From an uncultured Enterobacterales bacterium (GTDB taxonomy: Bacteria > Pseudomonadota > Gammaproteobacteria > Enterobacterales > Enterobacteriaceae): DNA of 32,643 nt. The position numbers and the translations under genes are program-made. The stretch's first letter is position 1. Each line of letters begins with the position of its first letter. The stretch lies in NCBI GenBank assembly GCA_946478305.1, contig CAMLBO010000052.1:1-32643 (forward strand), read 5' to 3'. Below are positions 1-5,441 of the stretch, piece by piece. Below the pieces are notes generated by a model. It did not search any database, was not told where the DNA came from, and was given only the letters and a program-made list of their open reading frames with translations.

Positions 1-11
1 CCCACACTGGC

Positions 12-39
12 CCAAAGGGTTTTAAACGAAACCCTTTGG
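12..39. repeat. Perfect hairpin, 11-bp stem
   Basis: CCAAAGGGTTT at 12-22 is the exact reverse complement of AAACCCTTTGG at 29-39, with a 6-base loop. No clear U-tract follows directly on either strand, although a run of T begins about ten bases downstream on the plus strand. It may be a terminator of a gene to the left of the window or an end of the repeat element; I cannot decide which. Confidence 0.6.
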
Positions 40-61
40 AATCCTGCGTTTTTTTCCTGCT

Positions 62-460
62 GCAACACCGCAGCTGCGCTGGTCCCAAAGGCCGTGTTTC
101 AGGTGCCAAAGTGATAGCCGCAAAATGTCGCCGCTTAGGCGGTGCCTTCGCTACGGGTTTCGAGCCTAAGGTCTCGAACCTCTTGCTCAGCGCCATTTTT
201 AAATGCGGCCTTGGCTTTTTTAAAAGACAAAAACAGATCAGGTTTTGAATTTGAATTTGAATTTGAATTTGAATTTGAATTTGAATTTGAAAAAGCCTCG
301 GCCGCGTTCAAAACGACGTCGAATGAGCGGTGAGAAACAGCGAGAGGTTTTTATTCGAGCTGGTCCGAACCCGAAATGAGAGAACCGCGGAGCGGCGAAG
401 TTTGCGGCTGTAACAGCGGTGACTGAAACACGGCCATTGTGACCAGCGTAGCTGCCTGTG
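62..460. repeat. Large imperfect inverted repeat around the hexamer array
   Basis: Segments on the left recur as reverse complements on the right in mirrored order. These are 70-84 with 441-455 (14 of 15 bases), 90-102 with 423-435 (13 of 13), 116-124 with 401-409 (9 of 9), 128-135 with 391-398 (8 of 8), about 154-162 with 366-373 (one extra T on the left) and about 173-187 with 340-358 (with gaps). The ordered series means two copies of the same roughly 120-140-base element sit in opposite orientation. The space between them, about 190-338, contains the GAATTT array. Confidence 0.75.
247..288. repeat. Tandem GAATTT hexamer array, seven perfect copies
   Basis: Seven uninterrupted GAATTT units run from 247 to 288, with half units on both sides (TTT before, GAA after). 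GAATTT followed by a run of A also occurs at 542-551 and 586-596. A pure hexamer array is a candidate for slippage and copy-number change. It is a multiple of three, so it stays open in every frame it crosses, which explains the spurious reading frames over it. Confidence 0.95.
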
Positions 461-602
461 CCACATGAAAGAGCCCGGGAGTCCAGAGGGCGGCGGCGAC
501 TGGCCGCCTTCTGGTCGGTGTGGGCCGATGCCCACGACCTTGAATTTAAAAGCGGGTTTGGGTGGCAACCCAAGGTCTTGATCTTGAATTTAAAAATCGA
601 AA

Positions 603-1541
603 TTAAACACCGAAATGTTTAACCCAGTGATCCGCGATTTCCTGCCTGGTGCAGATCCACACCCGGTCATGTGATTCGACATAATCAAGAAATCGCTGTA
701 AAGCCCGAAAGCGCCCCGGACGCCCGAGGATCCGGCAGTGCATGCCTATCGACATCATCTTCGGTGAGGTTTCGCCCTCTTCATACAACACGTCGAACGT
801 GTCTTTCAGATAGGTGTAAAACTGCTCGCCGGTGTTAAAGCCCTGCGGGGAGGCGAAGCGCATATCGTTGGTTTCTAACGTGTACGGGATCACCAGATGC
901 TGTTTGATTTCGCCACTGTCGAGTTTGACCGGCGTCCAGAACGGCAGGTCGTCGCCGTAGTAGTCGCTGTCGTACTGGAAACCACCGGATTGTGCCACCA
1001 GCTGGCGGGTGTTCGGGCTGTCGCGGCCGGTGTACCAGCCAAGCGGGCCTTTACCGAACAAGTCGGTGAGAATGGCGACCGCTTTTTGCATGTGCTCAGC
1101 TTCCTGCGCCTTGCTCATGTCCTGATAGTGGATCCAGCGCCAGCCGTGGCTGACTACGTCATAGTCGGCCGCTTTAATCGCACTGACAATGTCCGGGTTA
1201 CGCGCCAATGCCATCGCAACCCCAAAAATAGTCAGCGGTAACCCGCGCTTTTGGAACTCATTGTGAATGCGCCAGAAACCGGCGCGTGAACCGTATTCGT
1301 AGAGGGAATCCATCGACATATGGCGGTCAGGGAAACTCGCCGCACCAATGATGTCAGACAGAAACTGCTCGGATCCGGGATCGCCGTGCAGAACGTTGTT
1401 CTCACCGCCCTCTTCGTAATTGAGCACAAACTGCACCGCGATGCGCGCGTTGCCCGGCCAGTTAGCATGGGGCGGGCGTCCGGCGTAGCCGATCAAATCA
1501 CGCGGGTAGTTTTCAGCAAAGCGGTAGTCGATATCAGACAT
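603..1541 (-). CDS. hpxB: PuuE-type allantoinase
   Basis: This 312-residue protein belongs to the polysaccharide-deacetylase-like (NodB fold) allantoinases of the PuuE type, which are about 310 residues long and unrelated to the metal-dependent amidohydrolase AllB. It is expected to open the hydantoin ring of (S)-allantoin to give allantoate in the cytoplasm. Family signatures visible are the N-terminal YPRDLIGYAG and VQFVLNYEEGGE stretches, the SHGWRW segment near residue 131 and a WYTGRDSPNTR segment near residue 168. The ATG overlaps the end of hpxA by 8 bases, so the two are translationally coupled. It is the last gene of the hpxS-hpxA-hpxB operon; a weak hairpin (558-573) lies just downstream. 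The hpx symbol rests on the Klebsiella gene order as I recall it. Confidence 0.9.
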   Translation of the reverse strand: MSDIDYRFAENYPRDLIGYAGRPPHANWPGNARIAVQFVLNYEEGGENNVLHGDPGSEQFLSDIIGAASFPDRHMSMDSLYEYGSRAGFWRIHNEFQKRGLPLTIFGVAMALARNPDIVSAIKAADYDVVSHGWRWIHYQDMSKAQEAEHMQKAVAILTDLFGKGPLGWYTGRDSPNTRQLVAQSGGFQYDSDYYGDDLPFWTPVKLDSGEIKQHLVIPYTLETNDMRFASPQGFNTGEQFYTYLKDTFDVLYEEGETSPKMMSIGMHCRILGRPGRFRALQRFLDYVESHDRVWICTRQEIADHWVKHFGV

Positions 1542-2301
1542 GCTGATCCCTCGTATTCAGATCCTTAAAACGGCCCGAAAGTGGCTTTGGCAGCGGGAAA
1601 TCCAGATCGCCATGTTTACTGGTGGTCAGGCGCAGTGCCGCGAGAGATTCAATCATTTTGACCGCGGCGCTGACGCCGTCGATCACCGGGATCCCCAGCT
1701 CCAGCGTCAGTTCCTGTGCCAGATCCGCCATGCCACCGCAGCCAAGGACAATCGCCCCGCTGCCGTCGGATTTCTTGGCAGCAATGCACTGCTCGCGCAC
1801 TTTCTGCTGCGCCAACCCGCTGCCATCTTCCAGCGATAACACCGGCAGATCGATGGCGTGCAACGCGGCGCAGTGACGCTCGAAACAGTACTGATGAAGC
1901 AGGTGCCTGGCGATGATCAGGGTGCGCGGCAAGGTCGTGACGATGGAAAACCGGGTCGCCAGCAGGGTCGCCATATGCATGGCCGCTTCGGCAATACCGA
2001 TGACCGGCGATCGCGCCAGCTCACGCGCGGCCAGCAGACCCGGATCGCCGAAGCAGGCGATAATATGACCGTCCACGCCCGCGTCGCGCCCGGCTTTCAC
2101 CTGCTGCAAAACGCCAATGGCAGCAATGGCTTCATCAAAATGGCCTTCAATCGAGGGCGCGCCTTCGCTTGGACAGACTGCCACAATCTCTGTGCCGGGT
2201 GCGGCCACCTGACGCGCGGTGCCCGCCATCACTTCAGTCATCGCCAGGCTGGTATTCGGGTTGATCAATTGTATACAAAGCGGTCGTGTGGTTGTCGACA
2301 T
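1534..2301 (-). CDS. hpxA: Allantoin racemase (Asp/Glu/hydantoin racemase family)
   Basis: This 255-residue cofactor-independent racemase interconverts the two enantiomers of allantoin, so that the stereospecific allantoinase can consume all of it. The two catalytic cysteines of the family are visible in their usual settings: Cys83 in IIACFGDPGL and Cys188 in VLGCGGMADL. The N-terminal LINPNTS segment is also typical of hydantoin/allantoin racemases. Start and stop are shared with the neighbours: the ATG overlaps the hpxS stop by one base (TGATG) and the end overlaps hpxB by 8 bases. A perfect TTGTATACAA palindrome lies inside the first dozen codons (2269-2278), identical to one in the hpxS-hpxC intergenic region. 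A glutamate or aspartate racemase is less likely given the neighbours. Confidence 0.9.
   Translation of the reverse strand: MSTTTRPLCIQLINPNTSLAMTEVMAGTARQVAAPGTEIVAVCPSEGAPSIEGHFDEAIAAIGVLQQVKAGRDAGVDGHIIACFGDPGLLAARELARSPVIGIAEAAMHMATLLATRFSIVTTLPRTLIIARHLLHQYCFERHCAALHAIDLPVLSLEDGSGLAQQKVREQCIAAKKSDGSGAIVLGCGGMADLAQELTLELGIPVIDGVSAAVKMIESLAALRLTTSKHGDLDFPLPKPLSGRFKDLNTRDQHV
2269..2278. promoter_or_regulatory. TTGTATACAA palindrome inside the start of hpxA
   Basis: This perfect 10-bp palindrome sits within the codons for about residues 8-12 of HpxA. With its flanks it reads ATTGTATACAAA, the same 12 bases as at 3101-3112. T-N-GT-(N)2-AC-N-A palindromes of this type are typical operators of GntR/FadR-subfamily regulators, and a GntR gene is next door. 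A role as a second HpxS operator inside the operon is my inference. Confidence 0.45.
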
Positions 2302-3035
2302 CAGCCAGGTTCCTTATTGGTTTGCGCATTGTGCCCGGCAAAGAGCAGCATAAAGTCCGGCGTTTCGCCGGAGTGTGGCTCAAAACGCAGGCTGGCGAGG
2401 ATGTGATCAAAATGGTGCGCCATACTGTCGGCCAGCCCCTGAACGTCACGTTTTCTCAATAGATCGAGCAGATCGTCGTGATCGGTACAGCGGCAACCCT
2501 GCTGCCACGGCGCGCCCCAAACGGCGATCGCCAGCGAAGATCGCAAAGTGAGCTGAGACACCGTTTCGGTCAACACTTTGTTGCCGGAGACGGCCTGTAA
2601 CTGCACGTGGAAGGCCGCGGAGAGGCGGATCGCCGCCGCGCCGTTTCGCTCGTCGTGCGCCCGTTTTTCCTCCTCCACCAGCGTCTTCAGCGCCGCCAGA
2701 TGCGGCGGCTGGCAATGGGCGATCACCTGCGGCAGGTTGGCGCACTCAAGAATTTTTCGCGTGGAGAACACATCGCGGGACTCATCGGCATCCGGTGTGG
2801 TGACGTGCGCACCACGTTTGGGCAGCAGCGTCACCAACTGCACCGCCGCAAGGCGCTGCAGTACGCGGCGGATACCGGTGCGGCTGACAGAAAACGCTTG
2901 CGCCAGCGCCTCTTCCGGCAATTTACTGCCCGGCAAAAGCTGATGTTCAACGATCGATTTCACCAGCGCGTTGTAAATATGGTCGTCCTTATCCTCGGTA
3001 AAGTAGGCCGTATTCAGCCCGTTCCAACTGGTCAT
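2301..3035 (-). CDS. hpxS: GntR-family regulator of the allantoin genes
   Basis: This is a 244-residue FadR-subfamily GntR regulator. An N-terminal winged helix-turn-helix (about residues 15-80, with LPEEALAQAFSVSRTGIRRV as the core) is followed by an all-helical effector-binding domain (FCD type). It probably senses allantoin or a related ureide and controls both its own operon and the divergent permease. I chose the ATG at 3033-3035 because a GGAG lies 8 bases upstream. A longer frame reaches 3098, but only through a TTG that lies inside the probable operator region. The stop overlaps the hpxA start by one base. Two GTATAC-centred palindromes lie 46-76 bases upstream of the chosen start, where an autoregulator would bind. 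Confidence 0.85.
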   Translation of the reverse strand: MTSWNGLNTAYFTEDKDDHIYNALVKSIVEHQLLPGSKLPEEALAQAFSVSRTGIRRVLQRLAAVQLVTLLPKRGAHVTTPDADESRDVFSTRKILECANLPQVIAHCQPPHLAALKTLVEEEKRAHDERNGAAAIRLSAAFHVQLQAVSGNKVLTETVSQLTLRSSLAIAVWGAPWQQGCRCTDHDDLLDLLRKRDVQGLADSMAHHFDHILASLRFEPHSGETPDFMLLFAGHNAQTNKEPG

Positions 3036-3080
3036 TGCTGCCACTCCGGTTTTCAATGGTGAGCCGTTTGAATGATTAAT

Positions 3081-3111
3081 CGTATACGTGAAATCCAATT
3101 ATTGTATACAA
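3081..3111. promoter_or_regulatory. Paired GTATAC palindromes between hpxS and hpxC
   Basis: CGTATACG (3081-3088) and TTGTATACAA (3102-3111) are perfect palindromes whose centres lie about 22 bases, or two DNA helical turns, apart. They sit between the divergent hpxS and hpxC genes. The second, extended to ATTGTATACAAA, recurs exactly inside hpxA. The symmetry and the core fit FadR/GntR-type operators, so they are the best candidates for HpxS binding. No experiment is implied. Confidence 0.6.
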
Positions 3112-3223
3112 AAAAACAATTATGGCCTGGATCCTGCACTGCTTTCGTGACGGCTTTATTTTTGGATCGCCGCCTTTGCGGCTTCCCTCTTTCGACACGG
3201 TGTTTATGACAGGAGCACGATTT

Positions 3224-4732
3224 ATGCCAAACCAGGAAATCTCTTCCGCCAGTGCCTCACCGGAAATGAGCGCGGGCATTATTAAACCGCATTACAGCCC
3301 GCAGCTGTGTAATGACGATTTAGCCCCGACCCGCCACCAAAACTGGAGCTGGTACAACATATTTTCTTTCTGGATGTCGGACGTGCACAGCATGGGCGGC
3401 TACGTGGTGGCAGCCAGCTTCTTCGCGCTGGGCCTGTCGAGCTGGCAGGTGCTGCTCTGTCTGTTGTGCGGGATCTGCATTGTGCAGGTGTGTGCCAATC
3501 TGGTGGCGAAACCCAGCCAGCAGGCGGGCGTGCCTTACGCGGTGATTTGCCGTCAGGCATTTGGCGTGTTCGGTGCCAATATTCCGGCGGTTATCCGCGG
3601 GCTTATTGCTTTCGCCTGGTACGGCATTCAGACCTATCTGGCGGCCAGCGCCCTGATGCTGGTGCTGCTGAAGTTCTTCCCTTCACTGACACCGCTGACC
3701 GTGCCGCACTGGCTGGGGCTGTCAGCCATGGGCTGGATCTGTTTTGGCATTATGTGGGTGTTGCAGGCGATGGTGTTCTGGCACGGCATGAGCGCGATTA
3801 AACGCTTTATCGATATTGCCGGTCCCGCGGTCTACGTGGTGATGCTGATGCTGGCGGGATGGATTTTGTATAAAACCGGGCTGAGCAATATCTCTTTCAC
3901 CCTGTCGAGCAAGACGCTAACCGTTGGCCAGCAGGGCTGGGAAATGCTTACCGCGACCGCGCTGGTGGTCTCTTACTTCTCAGGCCCGCTGCTCAACTTT
4001 GGCGATTTCTCCCGCTACGGTAAAAGCATGAGCGAGATCCGCCGCGGTAACCGCTGGGGTCTGCCATTTAACTTCCTGCTGTTCTCCATTGTGACCGTGG
4101 TGATTGTGTCCGGTACCCAGTCGCTGTTCGGTCAGATGATCACTGACCCTATCGAAACCGTCAGCCGCGTGGGTAACAGCGTGGCGGTCGCACTCGGCCT
4201 GCTGACCATGATCATCGCCACCATCGGCATTAATATCGTGGCGAACTTCGTGTCACCGGCTTTCGACTTCTCTAACTGTTCACCGCAGAAAATCAGCTTC
4301 CGCACGGGGGGCATGATCGCCGCCGTCGGGTCAGTATTACTGACACCCTGGAATCTGTTCCAATCACCGGAGATCATCCACTACACGCTGGACGTATTGG
4401 GTGCCTTTATCGGCCCGTTATTTGGTATTTTGCTGGCGGACTATTATTTGATTAAGCGCGGCCACATGGACGTTGACGCCCTGTTCAACGCCACGCCGTC
4501 CGGCCGTTACTGGTATAAAAACGGTTTCAACCCGAAAGCCATTATGGCGCTGGTGCCTGCGGTGCTGATTGGCCTGTTCATCAGCTTTACGCCGGCGCTG
4601 CATCCGGTGGCAAACTTCAGTTGGTTTATCGGCGCGTTTCTGGCCGGTGGCAGCTACCGTTTCATCGCCCGTCATGACCGTGCGGCCAGCCAGTCAGTGG
4701 GCTTCATGAAAGCTGAAATGAGCAAGGAGTGA
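3224..4732 (+). CDS. hpxC: NCS1-family allantoin permease
   Basis: This 502-residue integral membrane transporter of the nucleobase:cation symporter-1 family (relatives: PucI, Mhp1, CodB) has about 12 hydrophobic segments. The first helix carries the family's NWSWYNIFSFWMSDVHSMGG stretch, and FAWYGIQTYLAA is the usual substrate-site helix with its Trp. Beside an allantoin racemase and allantoinase, the likely cargo is allantoin (or a hydantoin) taken up across the inner membrane. The chosen start, ATG at 3224, has AGGAG at 3211-3215. Longer readings to 3122 would add residues with no resemblance to the family. A strong terminator follows the gene, so it appears to be a single-gene transcript. 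Uracil or cytosine transport cannot be excluded from sequence alone. The hpxC symbol follows my recollection of the Klebsiella locus. Confidence 0.85.
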   Translation: MPNQEISSASASPEMSAGIIKPHYSPQLCNDDLAPTRHQNWSWYNIFSFWMSDVHSMGGYVVAASFFALGLSSWQVLLCLLCGICIVQVCANLVAKPSQQAGVPYAVICRQAFGVFGANIPAVIRGLIAFAWYGIQTYLAASALMLVLLKFFPSLTPLTVPHWLGLSAMGWICFGIMWVLQAMVFWHGMSAIKRFIDIAGPAVYVVMLMLAGWILYKTGLSNISFTLSSKTLTVGQQGWEMLTATALVVSYFSGPLLNFGDFSRYGKSMSEIRRGNRWGLPFNFLLFSIVTVVIVSGTQSLFGQMITDPIETVSRVGNSVAVALGLLTMIIATIGINIVANFVSPAFDFSNCSPQKISFRTGGMIAAVGSVLLTPWNLFQSPEIIHYTLDVLGAFIGPLFGILLADYYLIKRGHMDVDALFNATPSGRYWYKNGFNPKAIMALVPAVLIGLFISFTPALHPVANFSWFIGAFLAGGSYRFIARHDRAASQSVGFMKAEMSKE

Positions 4733-4747
4733 TCCCCCAGATAACCC

Positions 4748-4780
4748 ACCGCCGGAAGATTTCCGGCGGTATTCTTATGC
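4748..4780 (+). terminator. Rho-independent terminator after hpxC
   Basis: ACCGCCGGAA (4748-4757) pairs perfectly with TTCCGGCGGT (4761-4770) across a 3-base loop. The tail ATTCTTATGCCTTTG is T-rich rather than a pure T run. It lies 16 bases after the permease stop. Confidence 0.8.
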
Positions 4781-4873
4781 CTTTGCACCTGCATTTTCAT
4801 TTCCGCCCGCCTTTTGCCTTCTTTTGTTAATCATTCCCCCAACGAATTCACATAACATTCACATGTCACACAA

Positions 4874-4886
4874 GCTAATTATTAGC
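4874..4886. promoter_or_regulatory. GCTAATTATTAGC palindrome upstream of the molybdoenzyme operon
   Basis: This perfect 13-bp palindrome (six-base arms around a T) lies 82 bases before the start of the 2Fe-2S subunit. It sits within the otherwise unremarkable AT-rich leader 4781-4967. A -10-like TATAAC occurs at 4903-4908, but I find no convincing -35 box. The palindrome is operator-like, and no regulator gene is linked to this operon. Confidence 0.35.
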
Positions 4887-4967
4887 GTACTAAACATAAT
4901 TATATAACGCATCACCAGCGGCAGGCGTGCTTTCGGATTACCTGCCCGAAAATGGAGTTTTATTTCA

Positions 4968-5441
4968 ATGGAAATCAATGTTAACGGACGTATTGTCCCG
5001 TTAAGCGATGTCAACGCCGACACCCCTCTGCTCTATATTCTGCGCAACGATCTTGGCTTCAATGGCCCCAAATATGGCTGCGGATTGGGCGAATGCGGTG
5101 CCTGCACGGTGCTTATCGACGGTATCGCTGCCCGTGCCTGCTCCATTCCGCTCTCCGGTGCGCTGGGGAAATCCATCACCACGTTGGAAGGGCTGGCGGT
5201 AGAGGGGAAACTGCATCCGGTACAGCAGGGGTTTATCGACGAACAGGCCGCGCAATGCGGTTATTGCGCCAACGGCATGATCATGACCCTGGTCGCGCTG
5301 TTTGATCGCAATCCCCACGCCAGCGAGGATGAAATCAAAAATGAGCTGGCCTACAACCTGTGCCGCTGCGGCACGCATCTGGAGATTTTACGCGCCGCGA
5401 ACAAGGCCCGTGAACTGCTGGCCGCGAGGGCACAGGCATGA
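4968..5441 (+). CDS. 2Fe-2S subunit of a molybdenum hydroxylase
   Basis: This 157-residue protein resembles the small (alpha) subunits of isoquinoline 1-oxidoreductase, nicotinate dehydrogenase and related aldehyde dehydrogenases. It carries both conserved iron-sulfur clusters: the plant-ferredoxin-type set Cys38, Cys43, Cys46 and Cys58 in CGLGECGAC, and the helical-domain set Cys97, Cys100, Cys132 and Cys134 in CGYC and CRC. It passes electrons from the molybdenum site to the acceptor. It has no signal peptide and is presumably carried across the membrane with its Tat-tagged partner. GGAG at 4954-4957 supports the ATG. The end overlaps the next gene by 4 bases (ATGA). Confidence 0.93.
   Translation: MEINVNGRIVPLSDVNADTPLLYILRNDLGFNGPKYGCGLGECGACTVLIDGIAARACSIPLSGALGKSITTLEGLAVEGKLHPVQQGFIDEQAAQCGYCANGMIMTLVALFDRNPHASEDEIKNELAYNLCRCGTHLEILRAANKARELLAARAQA

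Larger units (their letters stand above)
1..602. other. Non-coding repeat-rich stretch downstream of hpxB
   Basis: I see no credible gene here. The open frames present are short, run on both strands and translate the GAATTT array into alternating Phe-Glu or Phe-Lys residues. The content is instead structural: an 11-bp perfect hairpin at 12-39, a long imperfect inverted repeat (about 62-190 against 338-460), a tandem hexamer array at 247-288, a 6-bp GC hairpin at 492-508, and a 13-bp direct repeat (CTTGAATTTAAAA at 539-551 and 583-595) flanking a small hairpin at 558-573. It looks like an interspersed repeat cluster in a convergent or downstream intergenic region. I do not recognise it as REP, BOX or ERIC. 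Confidence 0.7.

Noticed and set aside
36-573. Several short reading frames on both strands over the hexamer array
   Set aside because: They owe their openness to the GAATTT repeat (alternating Phe with Glu or Lys), lack ribosome sites and lie inside the inverted repeat, so none is credible as a gene.
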